A stretch of 64,000 nucleotides of DNA from Clostridia bacterium. GTDB lineage: Bacteria; Bacillota; Clostridia; Oscillospirales; CAG-272. Numbering within the stretch: position 1 is the first letter of the stretch; every line of letters begins with the position of its first letter. The translations under genes and the position numbers were made by a program. The stretch is taken from the NCBI GenBank assembly GCA_017938205.1, contig JAGBCA010000065.1, positions 1 through 64,000 of the forward strand, written 5' to 3'. Below the pieces are notes generated by a model. That model saw nothing but the letters and a program-made list of their open reading frames with translations. It was not told the DNA's origin and ran no database searches. Positions 42,610 through 50,254 of the stretch are shown piece after piece.

Positions 42610-42657
42610 AAAATCCCCCTTTTTCTCTATTGTAGCATAGAGTAAAGGGGGATTTTT
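42610..42657. promoter_or_regulatory. 21-bp inverted repeat spanning the leader and ribosome site of the Noc-like gene
   Basis: Arms 42610-42630 and 42637-42657 match at 20 of 21 positions with a 6-base loop. On the minus strand the loop region contains an extended -10 (TGC-TACAAT) and the downstream arm carries the GGGGGA ribosome site. It may be an operator, an mRNA hairpin hiding the ribosome site, or the terminator of rsmG. Confidence 0.75.
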
Positions 42658-42700
42658 GTCATATCGCGGAAATAGGGAAATATTATTTCCGAAGCTGCGC

Positions 42701-43444
42701 TTACAGCGGCTTTTTTGAGATCTGCGCATAGGGGCGCGGATATGCTTGGGGCGTTTTCGTCACCTTGCTTAGCAGGATCAGCGGATGCGAAAGCTCCTCC
42801 TCGTCGTTTTTCAGAGAAATATCGATCACGGCGCTTTCCTTTGCGCCAAGAATAGAGAGTGCCTTTTTGGCATCCGCAAGCTCAAAGCGTGCGTTCTTTC
42901 CCTTCATGGCGATCATTTTTCCGCCCACCTTGAGAAGCGGCAGGCAAAGCTCTGCAAGTATGCGCATCTGCGCCACGGCACGCGCCGTAACGAAATCAAA
43001 GCTTTCGCGAAGCGCGCCGTCCTTGCCTGCATCCTCTGCACGTGCGCAAAGCGTGGAAACGCCCGAAAGAGAAAGCATCTCTGCCGTTTCACGCACGTAG
43101 TTCACGCGTTTTTCGGTGGCGTCCATGGCAAGGATCTTCAGATCCTCGCGCAGGATCGCAAGCGGCAGAGTGGGGAAGCCCGCGCCGCAGCCAACGTCGC
43201 AGATCCTTGCGCCCTTTGGAAGATGTGCCGCCAGCGTGGCGCAGTCTGCATAGTGGTGCAAAATAATCTTTTTTGGCTCGGTGATCGCGGTCAGATTGTA
43301 TTTTTCGTTTTCGGTGATCAGCCGCTCCGTCAGCAAAAAGAGCTTCTCGCTCTTTTCCTTGGAGAGAAGCGCGGAGAGGGCGTTTTTCTTAAAAACGGAC
43401 GACAGCTCCGCGAGAAAATCCTTTTCGTTCAGTGGTGTTGGCAA
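42701..43444 (-). CDS. rsmG: 16S rRNA (guanine-527-N7) methyltransferase RsmG
   Basis: 247 aa using a TTG start at 43444, which has AAAGGAG 8 bases upstream; the upstream in-frame ATG adds 16 residues but has no ribosome site. Motifs: LTENEKYNLTAITEP-type segment (ITENEKYNLTAITEP), the SAM loop ICDVGCGAGFPTLPLAI near residue 80, MDATEKRVNYV near 107 and FDFVTARAVAQM near 148. It methylates G527 of 16S rRNA; loss gives low-level streptomycin resistance in other bacteria. Upstream of the Noc-like gene, the usual rsmG-noc order. Confidence 0.94.
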   Translation of the reverse strand: MPTPLNEKDFLAELSSVFKKNALSALLSKEKSEKLFLLTERLITENEKYNLTAITEPKKIILHHYADCATLAAHLPKGARICDVGCGAGFPTLPLAILREDLKILAMDATEKRVNYVRETAEMLSLSGVSTLCARAEDAGKDGALRESFDFVTARAVAQMRILAELCLPLLKVGGKMIAMKGKNARFELADAKKALSILGAKESAVIDISLKNDEEELSHPLILLSKVTKTPQAYPRPYAQISKKPL

Positions 43445-43505
43445 AATAGATTCTCCTTTTCTTTTATGGAAAATGTAGAGAAATGTAAACAAACATTCTC
43501 AAAAA

Positions 43506-44345
43506 TCATGCAATAACCTTCTTGAGGAAGGAAAGACCTGCCTGTAGAGCGGGGATGTTTTCTTCCATTCCTTCAAACTCAAGCGAAACGTATCCGTCAT
43601 AGCCTGCGCGCTTTAATGCCTTGATCGCGGTAGCAACGGGGACCTCACCGTGACCGAGAACGGTGCCGCGCAGATAGTTTCCGCCGCGCGTCTGGAAAAA
43701 ACCGTCGGGCATATCAAATGCGCCGCTCTTAACAAGGAAATCCTTTACGTGCACGTGGTAGGTGTAGGGCGCCGCCGTGCTGACGGCATGCACGATGTCG
43801 CAGTCTGCGCAAAGGAAGTTTCCGATGTCGCAAAGCCAGCCGTAATTTTCATGCCGGACGGCGAGTATCAGAGCCTCCACTCTTTCGGGGTCCTGAAAAA
43901 CGTAGCCGTGGTTTTCGGTCGTGGTGCGGATGCCCTTTTTTGCTGCATATTCGGTCACGCGGCGGATGGCGGGTGCCATTTCCTTGATCGCCTCACGGTA
44001 GCTGTAGAGGTGATCCTTTTTCAGCGAATAGCAAACGTCGTGGCGAATGACCTTCGCGCCGAGGATCTCGGCAACGTCCACTGCCTCGCAAACTCTTTGG
44101 ATCTCTGCCTCGGTATCGCGGTTGATAAAATCCGCACCGAGAGAATGCGCCGCGATCGGCAGGCCGATTGCATCGCAATGTGCACGCAGCTGCTTTGCAA
44201 GCGAAAGCCTATCGTCACCGGGCAGCTCGGTAAATTCAATGGCATCGAAGCCGAGCTCCTTTGCCTTGTCGGCAACGGCAAAAAGGTCGCAGCCGGTTTC
44301 TTTCATGTATTTTAAAAAGCTATATGAGGAAACGCAGGTTTTCAT
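43506..44345 (-). CDS. Xylose-isomerase-like TIM-barrel sugar isomerase/epimerase
   Basis: 279 aa of the AP-endonuclease-2/sugar phosphate isomerase family. Strand-end motifs with likely metal ligands are FDAIEFTELPG near residue 34, the Glu in RTTTENHGYVF near 142, the Asp and His pair in WLCDIGNF near 175 and YTYHVHVKDFLV near 200, and the Glu in GYVSLEFEGME near 255. Members isomerise or epimerise free sugars, keto acids or inositols. No signal peptide. AAAGGAA precedes the ATG. It lies 61 bases upstream of rsmG in the same direction; the substrate is unknown. Confidence 0.85.
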   Translation of the reverse strand: MKTCVSSYSFLKYMKETGCDLFAVADKAKELGFDAIEFTELPGDDRLSLAKQLRAHCDAIGLPIAAHSLGADFINRDTEAEIQRVCEAVDVAEILGAKVIRHDVCYSLKKDHLYSYREAIKEMAPAIRRVTEYAAKKGIRTTTENHGYVFQDPERVEALILAVRHENYGWLCDIGNFLCADCDIVHAVSTAAPYTYHVHVKDFLVKSGAFDMPDGFFQTRGGNYLRGTVLGHGEVPVATAIKALKRAGYDGYVSLEFEGMEENIPALQAGLSFLKKVIA

Positions 44346-44478
44346 TATCGGTTCCTTTCTTTTTTAATTTCATTTTAACACGGAATCCCCGCGAAGTCAA
44401 CGGAATTTCGGAAAAAGTCAGGAAATGACTTGCAATACACAAAAAAATGAAAAGTCGTTGTAAATTTAACAAAGTATC

Positions 44479-44507
44479 TTGACTAATTTATAAGTTTATG
44501 GTAATAT
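44479..44507 (+). promoter_or_regulatory. Promoter of pgk-tpiA
   Basis: TTGACT (44479-44484), 17-base spacer, TAATAT (44502-44507). Confidence 0.8.
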
Positions 44508-44545
44508 ATCTAATGTATGAGAAAATTAAAATAAGGAGATTTCTT

Positions 44546-45862
44546 ATGGCAACCTACAACAAGAAAACCATCGAAGACGTTGAAGTAGCCGGCAAGACCG
44601 TGCTGGTTCGCTGCGACTTTAACGTTCCCATGAAGGAAGGCATCATCACCTCCGATAAGAGGATCGTTGAGGCGCTTCCCACCATCAAGTATCTGATCGA
44701 AAAGGGCGCAAAGGTGATCCTTTGCTCTCACATGGGCAAGCCCCACAATATCTTCACCGAGGGCTTTGGCCTCACGAAGAAGGAGAAGAAGGCCGTTGAG
44801 GCACTTCCCGAGGCAGAGCAGGCTGCTGCAAAGGCAGAGTACCTTGCAAAGGCCGTAAAGAATGATAAGAAGAAGCTCACTCTGAAGCCCGTTTGCGAGA
44901 GACTCAACGCGCTTCTCGGTAAGGAGCTCGTTGTTTTTGCCGAGGACGTTGTTGGTCCCGATGCAAAGGCAAAGGTTGCAGCTTTGAAGCCCGGTACCGC
45001 CGTTCTGCTTGAGAACACCCGCTTCGAGGCAGGCGAGGAGAAGAATAAGCCCGAGCTTGCAAAGGCTCTTGCAGATTATGCAGACCTGTTTGTAAACGAT
45101 GCCTTCGGCGCAGCGCACAGAGCGCACGCATCCACCGCAGGCGTTGCCGATTATATTCCTGCCGTTTGCGGCTACCTGATCCAGAAGGAGATCTCCGTTA
45201 TGGGTAAGGCGCTCTCCAATCCCGAGCGTCCCTTCGTTGCGATCCTCGGCGGCGCAAAGGTTGCAGACAAGCTCAACGTAATCGATAACCTTCTTTCCAC
45301 GGTCGATACCCTGATCATCGGCGGCGGTATGGCATTTACCTTCGCTGCTGCCAAGGGCTACGGCGTTGGTAACTCTCTTCTGGACGAGACCAAGCTTGAC
45401 TACTGCCGTGAGATGATGAAGAAGGCAGAGGAGAAGGGCGTGAAGCTTCTTCTTCCCATCGATACCGCCGTTGCGGCTTCCTTCCCGAACCCCATCGATG
45501 CTCCCATCGAGATCGACTACGTGGGTGTAGACGAGATCCCCGCCGATAAGGAAGGCCTCGACATCGGTCCTAAGAGCGCAAAGCTCTTCGCAGATGCCGT
45601 TCTTTCCGCAAAGACCGTTGTTTGGAACGGACCTATGGGCGTATTTGAGAACCCCACCCTTGCAAAGGGTACCATCGCAGTTGCACAGGCTCTGGCAGAC
45701 AGCAGCGCGATCACCATCGTTGGCGGCGGTGACTCCGCAGCCGCTTGCGAGCAGCTCGGCTTCGCTCCCAGGATCACCCATATCTCTACCGGTGGCGGCG
45801 CATCCCTTGAGTTCCTTGAGGGTAAGGATCTTCCCGGCGTTTCCTGCCTGATGGATAAGTAA
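44546..45862 (+). CDS. pgk: Phosphoglycerate kinase
   Basis: 438 aa. Family motifs: [14 protein letters not shown] near residue 16, LCSHMGKP near 60, [13 protein letters not shown] near 152, [14 protein letters not shown] near 183, [14 protein letters not shown] near 352 and [14 protein letters not shown] near 391 for nucleotide binding. It makes ATP from 1,3-bisphosphoglycerate in glycolysis. It is about 40 residues longer than the commonest bacterial form because of a Lys/Ala-rich insertion after residue 70 ([20 protein letters not shown]), a form also seen in other Clostridia. Start 44546 follows AAGGAGA. Operon with tpiA. Confidence 0.97.
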   Translation: MATYNKKTIEDVEVAGKTVLVRCDFNVPMKEGIITSDKRIVEALPTIKYLIEKGAKVILCSHMGKPHNIFTEGFGLTKKEKKAVEALPEAEQAAAKAEYLAKAVKNDKKKLTLKPVCERLNALLGKELVVFAEDVVGPDAKAKVAALKPGTAVLLENTRFEAGEEKNKPELAKALADYADLFVNDAFGAAHRAHASTAGVADYIPAVCGYLIQKEISVMGKALSNPERPFVAILGGAKVADKLNVIDNLLSTVDTLIIGGGMAFTFAAAKGYGVGNSLLDETKLDYCREMMKKAEEKGVKLLLPIDTAVAASFPNPIDAPIEIDYVGVDEIPADKEGLDIGPKSAKLFADAVLSAKTVVWNGPMGVFENPTLAKGTIAVAQALADSSAITIVGGGDSAAACEQLGFAPRITHISTGGGASLEFLEGKDLPGVSCLMDK

Positions 45863-45888
45863 TTCGAAAGCCTTAGGAGACGTTGAAA

Positions 45889-46644
45889 ATGAGAAGAACC
45901 GTAATTGCAGGCAACTGGAAAATGAACATGACCCCCGCGCAGACCAAGGCCTTTATCACAGAGCTTGCTCCGATGGTAAAGGGCATGGATAAGTGCGACA
46001 TCGTTCTCTGCGTGCCCTTCGTGGACATTGCGACCGCCGTTGAGGCCGCAAAGGGAACGAACATTCATATCGGTGCAGAAAACGTGCACTTTGCGAAGAG
46101 CGGTGCATACACCGGCGAGATCAGCGCAGAAATGCTCTGCGAGATCGGCACCGAGTACGTTGTTATCGGCCACTCCGAGAGAAGACAGTATTTCGGCGAG
46201 ACGGACGAGACCGTAAACCTTCGCACCAAGGCCGCCCTTGAGGCAGGCCTGAAGGTGATCCTCTGCCTCGGTGAGGTAAAGGAGGAGCGCCTTGCAGGTA
46301 TCACCAACGAGGTGGTTACCATGCAGACCAAGCTTGACCTTGCAGGCATCACCGCCGAGCAGCTTAAGAACGTGATCATCGCATACGAGCCCGTTTGGGC
46401 GATCGGTACCGGCCTTACGGCAACCCCCGAGCAGGCAGACGAGACCTGCGGCGTGATCCGCGCTGCGATCGCAGGCCTGTACGGCGAGGCCGCAGCTGAA
46501 GCGATCACCATTCAGTACGGCGGCTCTATGAACGACGGCAATGCCGCAGAGCTTCTTGCAAAGAAGAACGTAGACGGCGGCTTGATCGGCGGTGCATCGC
46601 TGAAGACCGATAAGTTTACTACCATCGTTAAAGCAGCCAACTGA
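45889..46644 (+). CDS. tpiA: Triosephosphate isomerase
   Basis: 251 aa with RTVIAGNWKMNMTPAQ at the start (catalytic Lys in NWKMN), the catalytic His in VVIGHSERRQYF near residue 95, the catalytic Glu and flexible loop in AYEPVWAIGTGLTATPEQA near 167, and the phosphate-binding IQYGGSMNDGNA near 212. It interconverts DHAP and glyceraldehyde-3-P. AGGAG lies 10 bases ahead of ATG 45889. It lies 26 bases after pgk in one operon and is followed by the 165-bp repeat array, whose hairpins probably serve as its transcript end. Confidence 0.98.
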   Translation: MRRTVIAGNWKMNMTPAQTKAFITELAPMVKGMDKCDIVLCVPFVDIATAVEAAKGTNIHIGAENVHFAKSGAYTGEISAEMLCEIGTEYVVIGHSERRQYFGETDETVNLRTKAALEAGLKVILCLGEVKEERLAGITNEVVTMQTKLDLAGITAEQLKNVIIAYEPVWAIGTGLTATPEQADETCGVIRAAIAGLYGEAAAEAITIQYGGSMNDGNAAELLAKKNVDGGLIGGASLKTDKFTTIVKAAN

Positions 46645-46672
46645 TTCTGACGGAAAAATTTCCGCGCTAATA

Positions 46673-47140
46673 ACCGATCCCACCCCTCGACGTACCCTTG
46701 TACGCCTGTCGGGGTGGGATCAATTCTTATCATCGAAAATTTTCCTCGTCAGAATGGCCTTCTGTGACGGATCATATGGGCGTACCGCATTAAAAAACCT
46801 CGCGTCAGAACCGTGCGTTTTTGATAAAGCTTTAAAACCGATCTCACCCCCTCGACGTACCCTTGTACGCCTGTCGGGGTGGGATCAATTCTTATCATCG
46901 AAAATTTTCCTCGTCAGAATAGCATGCTGTGACGGATCATATGGGCGTACCGCATTAAAAAACCTCGCGTCAGAACCGTGCGTTTTTGATAAAGCTTTAA
47001 AACCGATCTCACCCCCTCGACGTACCCTTGTACGCCTGACGGGGTGGGATCAATTCTTATCATCGAAAATTTTCCTCGTCAGAATGGCATGCTGTGACGG
47101 ATCGTATGGGCGCGCCTCATCAAGAAGATCCTCGTCAGAA
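46673..47140. repeat. 165-bp tandem repeat array, about 2.8 copies, with strong hairpins
   Basis: Copies begin at 46673, 46837 and 47002 with ACCGATC. Each has an outer stem GATCYCACCCC/GGGGTGGGATC enclosing an inner CGTAC/GTACG hairpin, then an AT-rich stretch (CGAAAATTTTCC), GACGGATCATATGGGCG, and CGTCAGAA motifs. Copies 1 and 2 are nearly identical; copy 3 diverges at its end. Since 165 is a multiple of three, a 166-codon frame stays open on the plus strand, but the strong palindromes and absence of a ribosome site argue against coding. This array and unique sequence fill the 672-base gap 46645-47316; no other gene was seen there. Confidence 0.93.
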
Positions 47141-47204
47141 TGTTGCTTGGAAATGACGGAAAATGCGCATTGCAATGCAGCCTTTTTTGCCGACAGGCGC
47201 ACTG

Positions 47205-47242
47205 AAATTCTTAATTTGTTTCAAAAAATTCTGAATTTGTTT
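47205..47242. promoter_or_regulatory. Two 17-bp direct repeats, 21 bp apart, ahead of the 47317 promoter
   Basis: AAATTCTTAATTTGTTT (47205-47221) and AAATTCTGAATTTGTTT (47226-47242) differ at one base and lie exactly two helical turns apart, ending 8 bases before the -35. Each unit contains AAATTC-NN-AATTT dyads. Candidate activator or repressor sites. Confidence 0.6.
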
Positions 47243-47250
47243 TCCATCTC

Positions 47251-47279
47251 TTGACTTGCGTTTGCGCGCGTGATATACT
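47251..47279 (+). promoter_or_regulatory. Promoter of the deacetylase-like gene
   Basis: TTGACT (47251-47256), 17-base spacer, TATACT (47274-47279). Confidence 0.85.
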
Positions 47280-47316
47280 GAAACCGAACAAAAAACAAAA
47301 GGAGATTCCATGTATC

Positions 47317-48480
47317 ATGAATCTTACGTTACCGCTTGCAACCCATATCCGTATTGACGATGTTGGTTGGTTTGAGGGGCGCGATCTGCGCACGGTCGGC
47401 CGTCCGTCCAGCACGGGTATGCCACGTATCCACCATCCGCTTGACGTGCGCGTTGTGAATGAGATCGGAAAGGCGTTGAATACGCACATCCATTGCAATA
47501 TGGTGCTTGGCGAATGGGATAAAAACAACCGTCTGCGCGGCGTTCCGCATGTCACCTGGGACGAGGCGGGCTGGGATGCGGCAGGGAAGCTGGATATGAA
47601 GCTTGCCGAGGCGTATTTTGACGAGCTGGAGGCGAGCGAATATATCGATTTCGGCTTGCACGCCCTGATGCACGGATATTACGTAGACGGCAAGCAGAAG
47701 ATCGAAGCGCATCATTATCCCTTTGCGCGCGAGTTCGAGCGCGGAGAGGTGGACTCTCCCGCCCTTCCGATCGAGGAATTTGAGCTTCTCGTGGATCTTT
47801 TCTTCAAGATCTACGACGATTGGGGCTTCAAAAAGCCCGTGATCTCCTTTGGCTCTCCCAACGGCTCGTACGGTACGCCGATGGACGATTATAATATCAA
47901 AATGGCGCACGTGATCCATCAGCGCGGCATCCGCTCCTGGAAGTGGGCTTGGCCGAAGGTGGACCGCATCGATACCTGCGGCGGCATCGCTTGTATGCCC
48001 TCGATCGAGATGGTTCCTTGGAACGTGTATGACGTGGATCCCGATCTCATGACCTTCACATTTGCAGATCCCGCAACGCGCCGTTGCCCCGATATCTGCA
48101 CGCATTGGCCGAATTTCCTGCGCTATAACCCCGAAAACAACTTTGAGAGAGTGGAGAAGTGGAAAAACTATTTCCGTCGTATCACCTCCCCCTTCGGTAT
48201 GATGCTGGCGCGCGACGTAAACGAGGCGGCCTCGCAGACCTTCTATTCGAAGTACGCCGAAGTGAATGCCGTAAACGGCGGCTACCGCGTGGTGTTTGAT
48301 GCCGTGGATAAGGTGGATAGCGAGCTGGTTCGTAAGGAGTTTTACGTGAGCCTCAAGGGCGGCGAGCAGATCAAGGCCTGCGATGGCGGCAGCTTCATCC
48401 TCGCAGAAAAGCGAGAGGATCACGATCTCTATAAGATCGTAAGAAACGAGGGCGTCTCCGCCGTTGTGCTGAAAATCTGA
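47317..48480 (+). CDS. Polysaccharide-deacetylase-like (NodB-fold) protein
   Basis: 387 aa, no signal peptide. The N-terminus has HIRIDDVGWFEG, like the metal-binding Asp-Asp at the start of NodB/DUF2334 barrels, and GLHALMHGYYVDG near residue 115 supplies His ligands in the place of the family HxxxH motif. A later RYN-x2-NNFERVEKWKNYF segment and a C-terminal 90-residue beta domain follow. It probably deacetylates or otherwise hydrolyses a glycan in the cytosol, but no exact family is recognised. ATG 47317 is about 12 bases after GGAG; an out-of-frame ATG in between encodes only 15 codons. Own promoter with direct repeats; followed by a terminator. Confidence 0.65.
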   Translation: MNLTLPLATHIRIDDVGWFEGRDLRTVGRPSSTGMPRIHHPLDVRVVNEIGKALNTHIHCNMVLGEWDKNNRLRGVPHVTWDEAGWDAAGKLDMKLAEAYFDELEASEYIDFGLHALMHGYYVDGKQKIEAHHYPFAREFERGEVDSPALPIEEFELLVDLFFKIYDDWGFKKPVISFGSPNGSYGTPMDDYNIKMAHVIHQRGIRSWKWAWPKVDRIDTCGGIACMPSIEMVPWNVYDVDPDLMTFTFADPATRRCPDICTHWPNFLRYNPENNFERVEKWKNYFRRITSPFGMMLARDVNEAASQTFYSKYAEVNAVNGGYRVVFDAVDKVDSELVRKEFYVSLKGGEQIKACDGGSFILAEKREDHDLYKIVRNEGVSAVVLKI

Positions 48481-48498
48481 CGGCATTTTATATATTAT

Positions 48499-48536
48499 TA
48501 AGGAAGCTTTGAAGCATCAAGGCTTCCTTATTTTAT
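48499..48536 (+). terminator. Terminator of the deacetylase-like gene
   Basis: A 13-pair stem with one G-U (48499-48511 and 48518-48530, loop 6), followed by TTTTAT. Confidence 0.85.
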
Positions 48537-48547
48537 ATTTGAAATAA

Positions 48548-48565
48548 TTTCTAATAAATTAGAAA
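48548..48565. promoter_or_regulatory. Palindrome shared with the 35944 site
   Basis: TTTCTAATAAATTAGAAA, perfect apart from its AA centre, about 95 bases before the MsmK-type promoter. It shares 16 bases with the palindrome before the winged-helix gene. Confidence 0.6.
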
Positions 48566-48658
48566 ACGAAAATAATCTTCGTGAAAGCAAACAAAGAAAA
48601 AGGGAATATTTTGTGTAAGTCTTACAAATAATAAGGGTAAAAATCGTGATGTTGCCAA

Positions 48659-48687
48659 TTGGAAAAAGGCCTTCACTTTGGTATAAT
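48659..48687 (+). promoter_or_regulatory. Promoter of the MsmK-type ATPase gene
   Basis: TTGGAA (48659-48664), 17-base spacer, TATAAT (48682-48687). Confidence 0.8.
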
Positions 48688-48724
48688 ATATAATGTAAAA
48701 TTAAAAAACAAGGAGATTATTCTA

Positions 48725-49858
48725 ATGGCAGGTCTTTCTCTCAGACACATTTACAAGAAGTACCCCGGCGGCGTTACCGCTGTATCGGACTTCAACCTTG
48801 AGATCAAGGATAAGGAGTTCCTTATCTTCGTAGGTCCCTCCGGATGCGGTAAGTCCACCACTCTGCGTATGATCGCAGGTCTTGAGGAGATTTCCGAGGG
48901 TGAGCTTTATATCGGTGACAAGTACGTGAACGATATCGCTCCCAAGGACAGAGACATTGCGATGGTGTTCCAGAACTACGCTCTGTATCCTCATATGACC
49001 GTGTTTGATAACATGGCATTCGGCCTTAAGCTTCGTAAGGTTGCTAAGGAGGAGATCAAGCGCCGCGTTGAGGAGGCTGCAAGAATCCTTGACATCTCGC
49101 ACCTTCTTGAGCGTCGTCCCAAGGCTCTTTCCGGTGGTCAGAAGCAGCGTGTTGCTCTGGGCCGTGCAATCGTTCGTAACCCCAAGGTGTTCCTGCTTGA
49201 CGAGCCGCTTTCCAACCTGGACGCTAAGCTTCGTGCAAGCATGAGAACCGAGCTTACCAAGCTTCATAAGAAGGTTGAAACCACCTTTATCTACGTAACG
49301 CATGACCAGGTCGAGGCTATGACCATGGCGACCCGTATCGTAGTTATGAGAGACGGTATCATCCAGCAGGTTGATACGCCTCAGAATCTGTATGATACGC
49401 CCTGCAATCTCTTCGTTGCCGGCTTCATCGGAACGCCTCAGATGAACTTCATCAACGGTAAGCTTTCCAAGAAGGGTGACGATCTGTATGCAACCTTCGG
49501 TGTAACCGATATCAAGCTTCCTGCAGACAAGGCAAACAACCCCGCTCTGAAGGAGTACATCGGTCAGGACGTTATCTTCGGTATCCGTCCCGAGGCGATC
49601 CACGACGAGCCCATGTACCTGCAGACGTTGGCTGACACCACCATGGAGGTTGACGTTGACGTAACCGAACTTATGGGTGCTGAGATCTATCTGTACCTTG
49701 GCTTCGAGGGCATGGAGGATGCAACCTCCGGCAAGAATATCGTTGCAAGAGTTTCCTCCCGTTCTCAGGCTCACAGCGGCGATAAGATCAAGGTTGCCAT
49801 CGATGCTTCCCGTATCCACATCTTTGATAAGGATACCGAGAAGTGCATCTGCCACTGA
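48725..49858 (+). CDS. msmK: ABC transporter ATP-binding protein, UgpC/MsmK type (shared sugar-import ATPase)
   Basis: 377 aa. Walker [18 protein letters not shown] near residue 37, Q-loop [13 protein letters not shown] near 83, signature [15 protein letters not shown] near 136, Walker [17 protein letters not shown] near 157 and the switch His in [11 protein letters not shown] near 192. From about 240 comes the TOBE-type regulatory domain ([12 protein letters not shown]). It energises CUT1 carbohydrate importers. No permease or binding-protein gene is adjacent, so it is probably the common ATPase for several scattered sugar importers, as in other Bacillota. Codon use suggests strong expression. 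AAGGAG precedes ATG 48725. Confidence 0.95.
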   Translation: MAGLSLRHIYKKYPGGVTAVSDFNLEIKDKEFLIFVGPSGCGKSTTLRMIAGLEEISEGELYIGDKYVNDIAPKDRDIAMVFQNYALYPHMTVFDNMAFGLKLRKVAKEEIKRRVEEAARILDISHLLERRPKALSGGQKQRVALGRAIVRNPKVFLLDEPLSNLDAKLRASMRTELTKLHKKVETTFIYVTHDQVEAMTMATRIVVMRDGIIQQVDTPQNLYDTPCNLFVAGFIGTPQMNFINGKLSKKGDDLYATFGVTDIKLPADKANNPALKEYIGQDVIFGIRPEAIHDEPMYLQTLADTTMEVDVDVTELMGAEIYLYLGFEGMEDATSGKNIVARVSSRSQAHSGDKIKVAIDASRIHIFDKDTEKCICH

Positions 49859-49876
49859 TTTGATTTTTAATAATTC

Positions 49877-49921
49877 AAGTGCTCACGCTCTGCTTTTTTG
49901 TCGGGCGTGAGCACTTTTTTT
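49877..49921 (+). terminator. Terminator of the MsmK-type gene
   Basis: A perfect 12-bp stem (49877-49888 and 49905-49916) followed by T7. Confidence 0.93.
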
Positions 49922-50181
49922 CGTGTATTCCTATTCTTGTTTTGAAGCAAATCCGAGAAGAAAAAACGCCCCTGCAGCTCGCGAAAAGATCCGCACCGTT
50001 CTTCGCTTTTTGAACGCGGAAAAAGAAATAAAACGAAAATAAGTAAATTGTTATTGTCATTTTGCCATCTCTGTTTTCTTGAATTTTTCAGCGATTTGTA
50101 ACCTTTGGTTTTCAAAAACACGTCATTCCTCGTGCCGGATCGTTAAAAGCAAAAAAAAGAATGATTTTTTTTAGAAAACTA
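49922..50181. other. AT-rich intergenic stretch without a recognised gene
   Basis: The 396-base gap between the ATPase and the coiled-coil gene has a terminator at its start and a promoter at its end. The middle shows no RNA gene or riboswitch that I recognise. An 84-codon minus-strand frame crosses the terminator and has no ribosome site, so it was not called. Confidence 0.5.
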
Positions 50182-50210
50182 TTGACGAAGTTCTATCTTT
50201 CTGTTATAAT
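50182..50210 (+). promoter_or_regulatory. Promoter of the coiled-coil protein gene
   Basis: TTGACG (50182-50187), 17-base spacer, TATAAT (50205-50210). Confidence 0.88.
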
Positions 50211-50254
50211 AGATACATAAAAAAATATGCCGGTAACGGAGAAAGAGGAACAGT

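Noticed and set aside
46754..47254. 166-codon plus-strand frame through the 165-bp repeats
   Set aside because: The frame stays open only because the repeat length is divisible by three. The palindromic hairpins, lack of a ribosome site and Cys/Arg/Ser-rich product make coding unlikely.
49867..50121. 84-codon minus-strand frame after the MsmK-type gene
   Set aside because: It runs through a strong terminator hairpin, lacks a ribosome site and has no recognisable product.
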